The notes below the pieces were generated by a model. The model saw only the letters and a program-made list of their open reading frames with translations, was not told where the DNA came from and ran no database searches. Position numbers and translations under genes: made by a program. From Euwallacea fornicatus (lineage: Eukaryota; Arthropoda; Insecta; Coleoptera; Curculionidae), in contig NC_089541.1 of the NCBI RefSeq assembly GCF_040115645.1, positions 496,001 through 560,000 of the forward strand: a DNA stretch of 64,000 nt, read 5' to 3'. Numbering within the stretch: the first letter of the stretch is position 1; each line of letters begins with the position of its first letter. This document shows positions 11,376-23,525 of the stretch, piece by piece.

Positions 11376-11874
11376 AACGTTATCACACAGGGTGTGCTTC
11401 GTTGGGGACATTTTTCCTCATGAACGCGATGCATTTCTGCTATCTTTCGATTCGCCAACCCGGGTATTTCCACAAATTTTCCTTAGCCCGATTCGACCAA
11501 GACGTCGGCTCAGGGAGGTAGATTTTCGACGGGGCATATTTCTCCCCGAAAAAGGGCAGAAGACGCGTTTTTGGCGTATTTTGAATCGGTTATTTAGAAA
11601 AACGTATCGTACTGCGCAGATATGCCGAGTTTCAACGAGATATTTTGGAAAATATAACATGAAGAAATGTATCTATATATTTTTTTTAATCTTCAACGCA
11701 CCGTATGTGGCCGTTTATGTGACGTTTCCGCCTTGGAGCGATCAAGAGAAGCAGCTCCGTAGACATCAGAACGCCCTCAAGGATCGCCCGGTTTGCAAAT
11801 CGCAAAATAAAGAAAAGTTTTTAAGTTCGAAATGTCTCGTTTTTTCTTAATTCCTAAAAATTTCCTTAAATCTT

Positions 11875-11928
<54 letters not shown>

Positions 11929-14310
11929 AAATTTGGAATTTTAATCAAAAATATCAGGGGCGTACCGCAGACCGTTTGAGGCGTTAAAAAAAACCCTCCG
12001 TAGAATTCCGAGTCGCCTGCAGAGGCCGGTCAACAGGCGTCCGCGTGCAGACTTGAACCCCAAACGGAAACCGAACGACCCAGAACCCGGAAGGGCTGCA
12101 GGGCGAGTACAAAAGAAGTCCTGGACCACCAAGATTTTTTGTCAAACAGGCTTCACCTTCACCGTCGGAGCCGCGCAACATCACCACCACTTAACTGGGC
12201 CAATGCCGAAATGCGAAGCGCCCCGTCCACATGCCTGGATGTGTTCTGACCATTTTACATGGCCGTTATCTCTCCAAACGTCCGAAGGGACTTGTCCCTC
12301 CCCAAACCCGGCCCTTAACAAATTACATTTTCAAATAGAATATTCCCCCGGTGGGTAAATCTTTCCGCCGCATTTTATAATATGAAATATCTACATTTGG
12401 TCGGGAGGTACGCTTTGGAGGAGGATGAGATCATTTATATCGGTGACACTCGCCTAAATTGGATGAGGACGATAAGAAGAATTTCCAGGTAAAGACCTCT
12501 GTCGACTTAAATTATACCGGAATTTGTCATGTGGGGTCGGCGCAAGCGGGAAGGGGGAAATTCTCCTACGAGGAGCGATGAACGGCCGTGGTTGTTGCTA
12601 TTGCGGTAGTTCCATGGATGGTTCCTTGGAAAGTTCGCGATCGTAGCTGGCAAAGGAGACGCCCGAAATAATGTCACGGTTGAGGAATCGCGCGACAATT
12701 TGGCAAAACTCTTGCGACATTGGCAAAGTACTCTAAAAATGTCGGGTCAACACCCGCATTATTGAGGTATTTCGGTTTGATAACGATGCTTTTTATCGGA
12801 TTTTTCCGACGTATCGATCTTGGCAAGGCGCATTCCTTTCTCAATTCAAAAACCTATTTTTAGACTCCAGATGCGCGACAAGAACGAACAAAAATTTCCC
12901 TCTAATAATAATAATGACCGCAGCTGCAAGTTTTCCATTAGACACTTTTTCCTTTGCTACATTAACGGTCCTTGGAAAAGGCGCTTCCATTGGGACAGTA
13001 ATTAAATGAGCTCGTTACAATTTTTGTCGAACAAAAAGTCCGGGGTTTCCATTAATGTGGCATTCATGAAGCGGTACGTATGGCGAAGATCGTTCCATCA
13101 ACCGCCGTAATTGAACCCGCGGCTGGAACGGATTCTGGAGGACGTTTGTTTCGTTGTTGTTTTTTCGACGCGCGGGAAAGTTCTTTCGCGCGCACTCTCC
13201 CGGAACCCGAAAATTCGTCCGACTCTCAGCCCCCCCCCCCTTTCCCCACGACTTTCCCGCCCCTCGGGCGAGTGCATTTCTCCTCGCCCGTCGAACTTTG
13301 CGCTCCATATTACTTCTAAACTTTCGCGATATCCTTCGCTTTATCAGAGGAGCAAAGTAGGTTAAATATTGATTAGCTCCTCTCGTCCAACTTTGCTAAA
13401 TGAATGTTTAATTTGCGGAGGAGAGTGCTCGTCTTTTGTTTTTCTTTGAGGCCTGTAAATTTTCATTAGAGGCCCGTCCGTTATTAATTGCGCTCGGGAA
13501 ACAATTTTCGTTCGAAAAAAAACAAACGAAAAAAATGCCCTTTAAGATATTTACGATTTTTTCGACCCCCCCCCCCCTCCCCCCTCACTCTCGTTATGGG
13601 CCTTAATGCGAAAGTTCACCGAACTTTATAGGTGAGATCGAAGCGCGTCTCTTCGGGGCTGATGCTGAAAATAGATCGATTAGAAACAGGTGGAGCAAAC
13701 AACTGAACAAAGTGCGAGTGAAACGTGATCACGTGGAAGTTGCGGATATTAGAGAACAAGAAGTGATTTATTTTCTAGCGAATCGTTTGAGAGGGAGAAT
13801 TAATTGAAGTATTGCACTGTGCCATATTTCATGTGTAAATAACGCGAGAAAGAGATTTTTCTCCCTGCTTACACGCTCCGAAATAATGTCCATAAAACCG
13901 AGCTCAATATAAGTTTCAATTTACTTTTAGTGTCCGATTCTTCACACGCGCGCGCCTTCGCTTATATTTAGACCGGTTAAAAATAAAACTGAAATGCTGT
14001 TTGACACTGGACAACAGGTGATTTCAATGATATTGTTAGAACACACAACAGACATAACCTTTCGGGTTTCGGACGAATTCTACTTTAAAAAAATATTACT
14101 AATTTTGTACCTCATTTTCCCTAAACGACGTTTTTTTTCTATAAAATCACACATTGTGGGCAATTTTTCCTAGTCTCCGCAATTCTATCTGACGATCGTC
14201 GTTTTTATTCCCAAATCGTTCATCGATTCCAATTTAATTTCGTCGAAAAATTAAATAACGTTTAATTAAAAAAAAAAAATCAAAAAAACCCACGTCACAA
14301 ATCTAATCGC
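11376..14310. other. Unassigned DNA with an A45 run and C runs
   Basis: An A45 run lies at 11879-11923. Poly-C patches are at 13230-13239 and 13567-13577. Frames at 11392-11850 and 12053-12358 show no recognisable domain. Nothing else is supported. Confidence 0.45.
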
Positions 14311-14445
14311 GGCACATGACGCAACTTACAGCGCATGCCGCAACTTATAGCGCACGACGCGACTTATAGCGCACGACGCGACTTATAGCGCACGACGCGA
14401 CTTACAGCGCACCACACAACTTGCGACGCACCACGCAACTTGCGG
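14311..14445. repeat. 19-bp minisatellite (GCACGACGCGACTTATAGC type)
   Basis: About seven tandem copies of a 19-bp unit, GCACGACGCGACTTATAGC. The central copies are nearly identical and the outer ones diverge to CACCACGCAACTTGCGGC. Confidence 0.9.
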
Positions 14446-15954
14446 CCATTTTCTGGAGCTCCCCTGCCCTTCGCTGCTTCGTATCCACGCAAAATTCTTA
14501 GAAAAGACACTCTCACAGTCGTCTGCGAAACGGTCGTTTCAGCGAAAACTCCTTGTGGTAAAATTTCAGACACAAAACACACTTTGCACCGAATTTCCAC
14601 TCTTAAAATGACGCCAGGTGGATCCCGTTCGCTCTAACTTAAACCAGAAACATCTGGGCGTCATAACCTCGACACAGTTTTTTTTTTTTTAGATAAAGTC
14701 GCAACAACTCAAAAAAGTCACCTTTAAATTGGAAAAGTTCCATCTGGGCGACGTCGCCGTGACGCAATTATTTTCTTATCCTGACAAGAGCGAACGATGT
14801 CGAGCGTGAAAGAATGCGTATTCTCCCACGCTGCGTCGGCAATGAACCCGAACCCCCGCACGCATTCGTCCCTTCAGAATAGTTCGGACAAAATTCCCGT
14901 GTGCCCGATGAGCCCCGAAGCATTTAATGAGTTTCCATTAGCTACGCGATGATTGCCGCGGCAAAGGCAAACGGCAAAAAATTACAGGCCCATGCGACGT
15001 CCTTTCAAAATGGATAATGTGTCAACTGAGGAAATCCCGGAGGTGCACCGGGAAGCGGGAAAGTCCTTAGAAAGTCAAGAAAAATTGATTTACTTGTGGC
15101 CTGTTTATGCAACGCGATTTTGGCGTTAAAAGGAATGGGCCCTTTTAACGCGATCGCTTAGCTGTGGATTTTTAGTTAATTTGCGGAAAGTCGAGACATT
15201 TACCGTTAGAGAATGTGGTATTTACGAGGAAACCCATGTTACGAAACACGTTCCCTCAGCAGAACTGCGCCTCCCAATCCGGCCGCGACGGCGACTTGCA
15301 GCGGGGATGATGGCCTTCATTATAAGCTCGTCTAATGGCACATCATTTTCGCTTTTTAATTCTGTTTTAATTTTACCGGACTCGGTACGAAAACAAACAA
15401 ACCTATGCCCTTTTAAAGAATCAGTGTGGTTAATTCGTTCCCCATCAATTAACCACTCCCTGTACACTATCGAGTCTTCTACGAGTAAATAATTAAAATA
15501 GATTTAAAGTCACTTAGGAGTTTCGTTTTGAGTTTATTTGAACACGTTCTTCTGGTGTAAGTCGTCGACCTTAAAACAACTGGATGGCAAATATAGAACT
15601 GGTCTGGATGCGTGTAACTACTCGGAGCAATAAAGGACACCGAGTTCAGAGTAGCTTAAATCACTTACATTGACCCATTCCAGGAATTAGAAGTAATTGT
15701 TGATTTTACATCCGCGGAGATTGTTATGTAAAGTCAATCGTCTTGTTGTGTTGCACTTGCACATCAAAAGAGTCAGTAAGAAATCGAATCCGGGAAACGA
15801 TCGACCGAAGCTAAATCGAGATCTTATCGATACCCGTGACTGATCATGATCAGTAATAAAAGAAAATTCTGCCCCGTTGGACGTATTTGTTGCGTTTTAG
15901 TGTTTATATTACTATAAGATTAGAAAAAAAAAACAATAATAATACGTCTAGATT
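14446..15954. other. Unassigned DNA
   Basis: Ordinary mixed sequence. Nothing recognised. Confidence 0.5.
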
Positions 15955-16090
15955 GATACTGTAGCGATGAACGTAAAAATCCAGAGGTGTTAGATCTGCG
16001 TCGCACGGATGCCACCTTATGGGATCAAGGTTTCCAACCTGTTTTCCTGGATAATTTCCATTCGGCCATAAAGCCACCACCGACCACTGC
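15955..16090 (-). pseudogene. Mariner-like transposase scrap around the third catalytic Asp
   Basis: The minus-strand frame reads NYPGKQVGNLDPIRWHPCDADLTPLDFYV in order (given here as a description of one open stretch). It matches the family block FPGRWIG....WP.RSPDLTPLDF.LW. The RSP is altered, the LW is lost, and no other block flanks it. It is a short isolated relic. Confidence 0.5.
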
Positions 16091-16732
16091 GAGCTCGACA
16101 TCCATCGAATTGAAATCAGGCCTGTTGTTCTACTAACAAAGCAGCATTTCCCAGGGGCGGATTAAGCCTTCAATTCGAAAAAAAAAAAAAATAGAAAACC
16201 ATCCGCCCTCAGCGCATTTCGAATGAAGTAGAGCTAAAATCGGCATAATTTCCTATTAGCCCTAACCAAGCATTAAGCGAGAACCGATGTTGGCAACGAA
16301 AACGGTGAATTGCAAATGGATTCTCGTTAGCTCAATAATGCCAGTTCCGTGAATTAAAAATCCTTATTTACATGTCTTCCATGCACGGCCCAAAATACCG
16401 CTGACAGAAATCGACGCGGACTTCTTGGTCGTTCCTCGTTGCCTTTCGTCGTAATCTTGTAAATCTCGAACTTTGTGTCCGCGGAAAAGTCCACGCGCGC
16501 GTCACTCGCAGGACGTCCTTTGAAAAATTCTGATGACGTTCCGAAGTCTCAAAGGCCGAAGCTTCGGCAAGGACGGCGGTTAGTTTCCCTTGAAGATGGA
16601 TTTCCCTTTCGGACCTGGACAGACGAAGTTGTCTTCGTGAGGTAAATCATGCGTGTACGTTCGTGTCCGACACGAGGCGGACCCCCTACGCCGGGGTTTG
16701 GCAATGGACTGGATGATGTTGAAGGGCCACCC
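16091..16732. other. Unassigned DNA
   Basis: Includes an A13 run at 16179. No gene recognised. Confidence 0.45.
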
Positions 16733-16835
16733 CGAGTGCGCAGTCTCAGAGACACTCTGTGTTCGTGTAAATAAAGGCAACAAGACCTCTTCAACGATAA
16801 CAGTGGTTTATTGGCAACAGAGAATGTTAACAACA
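16733..16835 (+). repeat. Copy 1 of a direct repeat, possible LTR 3' segment
   Basis: CGCAGTCTCAGAGACAC at 16738 is shared exactly with 17463. Both copies are followed by a loosely matching ~70 bp (ACC.CTTCAAC..., TTTATT, GTTAACA). Copy 1 contains AATAAA at about 16771, which fits the R/U5 part of an LTR or a shared 3' end. GAGTGCGCAGT also recurs at 18259. No gag-pol homology was found, so the LTR reading is inference. Confidence 0.4.
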
Positions 16836-17454
16836 TCCAGCTGAATTACCAACGTCGCGAGACACTGACGGTTATGCCAGTGGCTCGTATCGAGCCACTG
16901 CACGGTACGAGTGGTGTCGCGCGGCTCCGAGACGCGCCGCGAAGGGAAGACGGTAAAAAGAGACCCTTGTCAGCTTCACGTTCTCCTTGGGTACTGAGAC
17001 TTGGGTTCGGCACCCGTGGACGTAACCAGCGGCCTACCTATCGCACCAAAGCGTACCAACCGATGGACCTCTTCACTGGAGTATCGACATTATGCGGGCC
17101 AGGCGGGACGGACCTCGCTCCCCGGGGCCTACAAAGGGAGATGGTCGGGAACTCCCCGTCCACGGACGCGGATAATGGCCGCTATTCCGCGGGGGAAATC
17201 CAACCATACGGTCAAATGGACGGAGCTGTCCGCGGACGTAACGCAAGGTCTGGACTTAAACTGGATGATCTTAAAATTATTAAATGGTACGTTAAACAGG
17301 TACTGAACTAGAGAAAACACGGGTCGTAACAGAGGTCCTGTTAGGTCCTTAATTCTGCACTTGTACGTGGTTGGGTCCATTCACCCCTTTTTGATACGAT
17401 AACTGTGAACTACGTAGATCGTTGACTGGACTGATCGATCAGGAAGGACCTGAC
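16836..17454. other. Interior between the repeat copies
   Basis: A 166-codon plus-strand frame (16811-17311) and a shorter overlapping one run through GC-rich sequence. Neither has a recognisable zinc knuckle, protease or polymerase motif. I do not call a gene. Confidence 0.35.
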
Positions 17455-17560
17455 TCTGAGCTCGCAGTCTCAGAGACACGGTTTTCGCGGATAAGAGAGA
17501 CTAAACCTTCTTAACTTCAAAGATTTATTCGTGACGTTAACAGCTATACAAAAATCGAGA
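17455..17560 (+). repeat. Copy 2 of the direct repeat
   Basis: Shares CGCAGTCTCAGAGACAC and a diverged downstream segment with 16733-16835, 725 bp away in the same orientation. Confidence 0.4.
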
Positions 17561-18066
17561 GATGCGTTATTTAAAGGAGGATGGAAAATCTAACGCGCAC
17601 GTGTCCGTGATGGAGTAAAAGGGAAAAGAGAGCGTCTTCAGTTTCGCACCCACCTTAAGTACTGATGCTGAGGTACTACACCCATAGAGGTACTTCCAAT
17701 AAAGCCCATTAGCGGCTTCTAGACTACCTTGTCGCGTTAAAGCGTAGCGCTTAGAGGCATGGACGCTGGGCGTCTATTGGACACCAGCCATTGTGTTCGT
17801 TTGGCAGTACCTTTAATTTAAGTTCGTAGTTTTGCCCGACAAAGAACAGCGCTGGAAATCCCAACCATAAAGTATCTTCCCTCAGCCGAAGATGGGTGCT
17901 GGGCGCTGGGAATTCCACAGGAATCACGCAAAGGCCGGGGTTGTCCATGGGAGTAACATCAGTTCCTTAAACTCAGTTCGAGCATTTAAACTGATAAATA
18001 ACGTAGCTGTGGTTCATAATAGAACAACACGTCGCAAGTCCTAACGGGTCCACGTTCGTCCCTGGA
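17561..18066. other. Unassigned DNA
   Basis: No recognisable feature. It lies between the LTR-like repeat and the 55-bp array and may belong to the same degraded element. Confidence 0.35.
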
Positions 18067-18231
18067 CGGCCGACGCATCGCGATCGGCGCACGGGCGCGA
18101 AATCTTCCGGGCGGATCCAGGCGGCCGACGTACCACTGTCAGGTGAGAGTCACGAAGACTTCCGATCGGACCTGCGCGGCCGACGTATCACGATCGGACG
18201 GGGACCGCGAAGACTTCCGATCCCGGACCTC
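18067..18231. repeat. Three-copy 55-bp tandem repeat
   Basis: CGGCCGACG begins at 18067, 18122 and 18177, an exact 55-bp spacing. Each unit also contains GATCGG-like and GAAGACTTCCGATC-like segments (CGAAATCTTCCGG in the first). GC-rich compared with its surroundings. Confidence 0.85.
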
Positions 18232-19412
18232 CATAGACGTTCCGTCCCGGCGACGACGATACCGCCCGGAGTGCGCAGTATCAAGTGATTTACCGCGGTT
18301 TACTTGAAATTTAAACGAGCAAAAATGTCCTTTTAAACTGACACGAAATGTTTATACACCTTTGGAAGTATGTAGTGTAGCCACGTTGAAATAATGTTTA
18401 ATAATTCGGTTGTTTCAGCACTTTCGAAATAATATATCTTCGTTCCGCGTTGAATCTATGTTAGCTCCGAATTACATGTGCATATCAAAATACACATACA
18501 CACACGCTATACCAGCCGCCCCTACATTCTACATATATTTGCAATTTATATGCTTTATTTCCATACGTACGTAGTCCGTATATCGCGTAGCAGAAACCGA
18601 CCCGTTTATATAGAGTACGCTATTTTTGACTTGGATAAATAAAGAGGAAAGTTTAATGCATTTTGTTAATACTGGCGTAAAGTTAATTACGGTTTTTTGC
18701 CGATGCACAGCAGAGAATATTTTCAGCTGAAACGCGTATAAAGGCAATATGTACCGTCCTTATAAAATACGCCTTCAAACACAAGACATCCGAAAAATTT
18801 CATAGGGGCTTAATTTCCGGCCATAAATCATCCCTCCTCGTATTAAAAATTTAATATTTATGTCGCAATCATTTTTCGCATGAAGTCTCTTTCCAGGTAT
18901 TTTTATATAAGAGCCTTACATGTCGGACAAAGCCTACAGGGGATTCAAACAATGCCGCGGTGCTTCCATTACGCGTGGGAAGGAAATGAGGCCGGGACAT
19001 TTCTCGATATTGTCATTTGAATATTTATTCGAATGTTCGAGCCGACCGGATGCGGACGTGCGAATCGACCGGATGCCGCAAACGCGCGGGCCGCGGCCGC
19101 AAGAGGGCAAAAAATCTCCATTGTTCGTTTCGCGGGCAGAAGTCGCCCGCCGCGAAACGTTCTGCTTGCTACGGGTTCGCCACGTAAACATTTGAGGGCG
19201 CGTGCGCGGGGCGTTGGGGAAATTGGCGAAAACGTAGAAGCGCTGCGAGGCAAAAGGGCCGATCGACCAAAGAAGTCGAGGTGGTCGATTGGTGGGGCCG
19301 CATTCACCTCAGTGTCCACAAGAGCGCCTCGCTTGTCATCGACCGGTATCGATCTCGTGAGGGCGCTTTCGGAAATGTTGAGCGCATCTAACAGTCTTGC
19401 GGTGTCGGAAAC
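18232..19412. other. Unassigned DNA
   Basis: Begins with GAGTGCGCAGTATC (18259), which resembles the repeat at 16733. 19033-19400 is GC-rich and open on both strands without recognisable motifs. Confidence 0.4.
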
Positions 19413-20393
19413 GTGTCTCTTCAACACGCCACAGACCTCTTCCGTGAAAAATTTCCCAATGGGCCCGTATCGACGGGGGCTTCGGGGAGACTACAGGGAA
19501 AATTCGACGAGACCGGACCGGCGACGGACGCGGAAAAAATCCATGAAAACCTACGACGAAATGACGCACCTGCGTCACTGGCCTTAGTCGTGGACAGCCC
19601 GAAATTACCTTTGTGGGGGCGGAAATGGCGGAGAGCAAGTCGCACGCAATTTTTAAGATTGAACTGGACCTTTTGGGCCGAAGCTGCGGCGTACACTTGA
19701 ACCTGGAGACGAAGAGAGACGTTTCGAGTTTTGTTTATGGATTGGCGAGAGCCGTCTCGAAAGCCAGAGATTTATTTTTTTAATCGACGAATTTACATTT
19801 TGCACAAACAGGAACGCACCTTCCCGAAATAGTCGTCATTGGGCTGTCGAGAATCCTAATTATGCAATAAACAAGCGGAGCCGACGCTACCGAAGAGTCA
19901 GTGTGCGGTGGGGAACTTTTCTGGATCGGGTCATCGGTCCACGTTCCATGGAAGGTAACTTAAACCATTGAGCGCATTTCAACATTTCGAAAACACACCA
20001 TTTCTTGATAATTTCGAACCAGAAGTACGTAATAACATGTTTTGGCAACATGATGGATGTCCTGCTCATCGCGCAGCCTTGGTCAGACAATGGTTGCATA
20101 ATCGTTTTGGCGAAAGGTGGACACTGGGGCTTGGCCCGATCCATTATCCAGCTGGGCCGCCTGATCTTTCTTTCTTTGTTCGACTTTTTCTACGGGGCGT
20201 CTTGAAACAAAAGGCTCACACGAACGATCTGCCGCGCGATAGGGAAGAGTCGAAAGAGCGCTTGCAGAGAGCAACAGATGAGCCAAATGAGCCGCGGGTT
20301 ATTGGTGAAGTGTTCCGTAAATTGATTGAGCGAGCGGAGAAATGCGCCGAGACTGGGAGGGGGAGGGGGGAGGGGGGGGGGCAGTTATGTTGA
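19413..20393 (+). pseudogene. Mariner-like transposase, almost full length, frameshifted
   Basis: The HTH region begins SLQHATDLFREKFPNG, then RLQGKFDETG, then ALVVDSPKL. After a frame change near 19690 it continues PGDEERRFEFCLW and LIDEFTFCTN (first catalytic Asp), then AVENPNY and DRVIGPRSMEGNLNH. After another frame change near 19965 come AFQHFENTPFL, WQHDGCPAH (second Asp), VRQWLHNRFGERW, PPDLSFF (third Asp) and a C-terminal tail ending in a G-rich stretch. The spacing between the second and third Asp is 36 residues in this copy. All three Asp survive, but at least two frameshifts and a stop make it inactive. Its TIRs are uncertain; GGACACGCTGTA at 20680-20690 may be the right one. Confidence 0.75.
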
Positions 20394-22449
20394 ATAATTC
20401 TCAACTAGGAATTTTAATTTAACGCTTCGGAATTTTTATCCAAAATTGGACTTTTTGTCAGTTCAACCTAGCTTCATCAATTTTTCGTTAAAAATAATAA
20501 ATAAAGGCACCTCTATCTCGAAGCACATTCGTGTTTTCCTAACGCGCCAACACTCTGTACATTCAATCGGAAATGTTTATATGCGGCGAACTCGTAGGAA
20601 GCAGAACTTTTTATGGGGAACGACTTTTTGCCTCAAACTGAACAATAAAGATTTTATCCCCTCGCGCACCCCGCCCGCGGACACGCTGTATATCGAGTTG
20701 TTCGAATAATTTTACATTAACAAATGCGAATAACTCCGGCAATGGATAGTGCACCCTCCGGAGCTTCGATCACCTCAAAGACATCCCCGGCCCGGACGCG
20801 GTGCTGGAATTGATCGATTATTTCTTGGCTGAAGTCAAGCTTCAGTGCCGTGCATCATGCCGGAACACTTGTAAAAGTTGTAGTGCTGTAGATTGCGTTG
20901 TCTCACTTCAATGCAACGGACTAACGATCAGTTCAAAGCCCCCCCCCCCCTCCCCCCCTGCGTAAATTAAGCAGGGTTTCCGGCATTTTGAGCTAATCGG
21001 CCTTTATTTAGCTCCAAATCTAGACCATCGGTCACGCACCATAGCTCAGAAATCCGTTCGTAACCCTGAGGCTACGTTAAGGTAGGTTGCGTGATTTTTT
21101 TTTTTTTTTGCTCTCCCTTACGGACGCCCATGGGGTCCGACAATTTATTCCGAACTGAGCCCATTATATTCACGAATGTTTAAAAATTTCCTTGCCGAAA
21201 GGTAAACATTCTCAGTGATGCATCGATAAATCGAAAAACTTGAAATCCGTAACAAAACTGGCGGAACAGTTTGTTCGATCACCCGACCATTCCGCCGCGC
21301 CCCTGGTTTTTGGTCGAATTTTCGAGATTTGCATACTGAGATGCGGTTCGTGGCGAAAAAAAGAAACCTGTAAAATAACGAAAATTAAATATATTCACGT
21401 CACACGCCCTCGGGCCTCTCGACATCTTTGAACTTTAATATTTATACAGCAAACGCTCGATAATGTAAACACGCGATGATGGAAATATTGCGTTAATGTA
21501 AACACAAAATTCGTGCTATGGGATCAAGCGGAACAGCTTTTGGCGACATACAAAATAAAGCTAATGATGGTAGAAACGACCAAAAATCCGTGTTAAACTA
21601 AAAATTTTAATACCACCGATGGTTACGAACGGTCAAAAAACGTCCGAATGACCAGCAGTTTATTAATGAAATGGTTCCGCAAGCGCTGCGTCCCCGAGCT
21701 ATGACGATGCATTTTTAACCACGAATATTCTACGTAATCACAATTTGAGAATTAGTTAAGTTGCAGGTAGAGAGTTGCTTAAAAAAGACAGGAGCTTGGA
21801 ATGAAGGTGTTGGTACTCTTGGACGGTGCACCAAGTCCCCAGCAGAGCACCCGCCGCGGAGCGAGGAGGGAGCAACTTTATCATTTCGCCCACGGCAGCC
21901 CCATTGATTTAACTCGTGGGCCGGAACGCAGCGAGACTCGCCAAACTACGCCACTGACAATTTCAAATTTCACCAATCGTACGAAAAGATCCTGAAAACA
22001 TATCTGAGACTTTCCAACAGGTGACGTCACGAGAAACTGCTTCGAATTTGAATGTGGGCTGGAGTGCAGTTAACCAGCAAACTGCTCAAAGACGACGGAA
22101 CACCCTCCTTGGTACCATCGATTGAGACGAAGCTGAAGTTCCCTTAAGCGTAATCAGGGCGATCCAACGCTGACGTTCGCGTCAGTCCGTCCCTGGACGT
22201 TCCCGATTTATTAAAAATAGTGATTTCCACTCCAGCTGGTACCAATTTCCGGAACGAAGATGAGCAGACGTAAGATGTTGATAAGGAGGAAGATGGGGAC
22301 GGCGAGGACGATCAGGAGGTTCGCGAGGAGTTAGAAGGAAGGCGCCAGATATGAATTTTTTTGCAGCAGACCGAAATTGCAGGTTATTTTTCTCTTAATT
22401 AAGAAGTACTCACCATTATCATGGTATTTGTTTGATTTTGTTGTACCCA
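20394..22449. other. Unassigned DNA
   Basis: Includes a C-rich run at 20940-20959 and a T13 run near 21097. No gene or repeat family recognised apart from the possible right TIR at 20690. Confidence 0.45.
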
Positions 22450-23208
22450 TACAGGGCGAACGGCAATTCCGCATATCTTTTGACGAAGCGCCGGGCCACA
22501 AGGTAGGGGACAACCTGAACCCACGCACGCGTATTCGGAAAATTCACTGGATTTCGACTAATTAAAATTTTTTTTTTGTTTATTCTGGGTCTTAATTGCT
22601 TCAGAGTGTGATTGTTAAAAAGATTCGAAAATTTTCGATTTTTTTTTAGTTTCGCTGCTCGCCCACCCGTCCGACGTTCAAATCTTCCGTGTGGAATGAG
22701 ATATGTCCGAAAGCACCTCACAAATATTTTAAGTAAAAACCTTCATGCATCATTTTTGAAGATCAGTCGGCGCAAGTCCTTCCGAGCATTCTCCGAGAAA
22801 TGTCCGAGCCGACGCGCCTGCGAGTCGCTCTAAAACTTCCCAATTTCAGTGAATTGTTGCAAGTTCGAAAAAATAAACAAACAAATAGCCGAAATGCTTC
22901 GGACAAACAATTCAACTTGAACTTAAGTAATAACAAAATCTTCACGTCACGGGAATGTGTCCGGGCACGCTTCACTCCGCGCGGGAGGTCACAGTGTGAG
23001 GCGAGTGATCGAGTGGCGAAAGTGAAAAAATCCAAAAAGGATTTTTTGAAAAATCGGTCTGACGCCACCAAGACCCCAGATGACATAATCGAAATGGCTT
23101 AAATTTTCATAAATTTGGGACTACGCACGCGTGAGTTTGATCTACTCCTCTCACCTCGAGCTCTGTTGCCTCCCCGAAGAAACACGTGAAATTACGACTA
23201 AATCTGTA
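22450..23208. mobile_element. Fold-back element, ~360-bp inverted arms
   Basis: The left end is TACAGGGCG at 22450; the right end reads TACAGATTTAG on the minus strand from 23208. Reverse-complementing the right half and laying it on the left half gives matching words in order: CACGCGT, TCTGGG(G)TCTT, GATTTTT, TTTCGC..CTCG, CCGYGYGGARTGA, TGYCCG. Even the chance peptides of the two strands resemble each other (NLPCGMRYVRKHLT against DLPRGVKRARTHSR). The centre is near 22830. Divergence is high, so this is an old copy. No transposase remains. Confidence 0.65.
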
Positions 23209-23525
23209 TATGCGATAAACATTTCTCTAATAAATCCTTTATTCTTTGAATCGCATTAGCTAATCTACACATTTTGATTCTGTGAACCGCACATGGTTTA
23301 AATCAGTTTACATTACCACGTGCCTGCTGTATATTACGGGAGTTACCAGTTCGAATTTTGGGAACTCTCCAAGAAAATCGCGGGTCTTCTAACTCCTCGA
23401 ATTCTTGGAGCTTCCGAGAAAGTTTGGCCTAAAATCGATTGTTTACTGGCTCTTTCAAGAATTTAACCCCAAAAAACAAAAAAAAATCATGGATTCTTGG
23501 ATATTTTAGGGAATACGTAGTGCAA
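23209..23525. other. Short unassigned spacer
   Basis: AT-rich; nothing recognised. It separates two fold-back elements. Confidence 0.5.

Noticed and set aside
16811..17311. A 166-codon gene
   Set aside because: No domain motif, overlapping frames equally open, and it lies between LTR-like repeats.
19033..19600. A separate 184-codon gene upstream of the transposase
   Set aside because: GC-rich and open on both strands, and its end overlaps the real transposase frame that starts at 19413.
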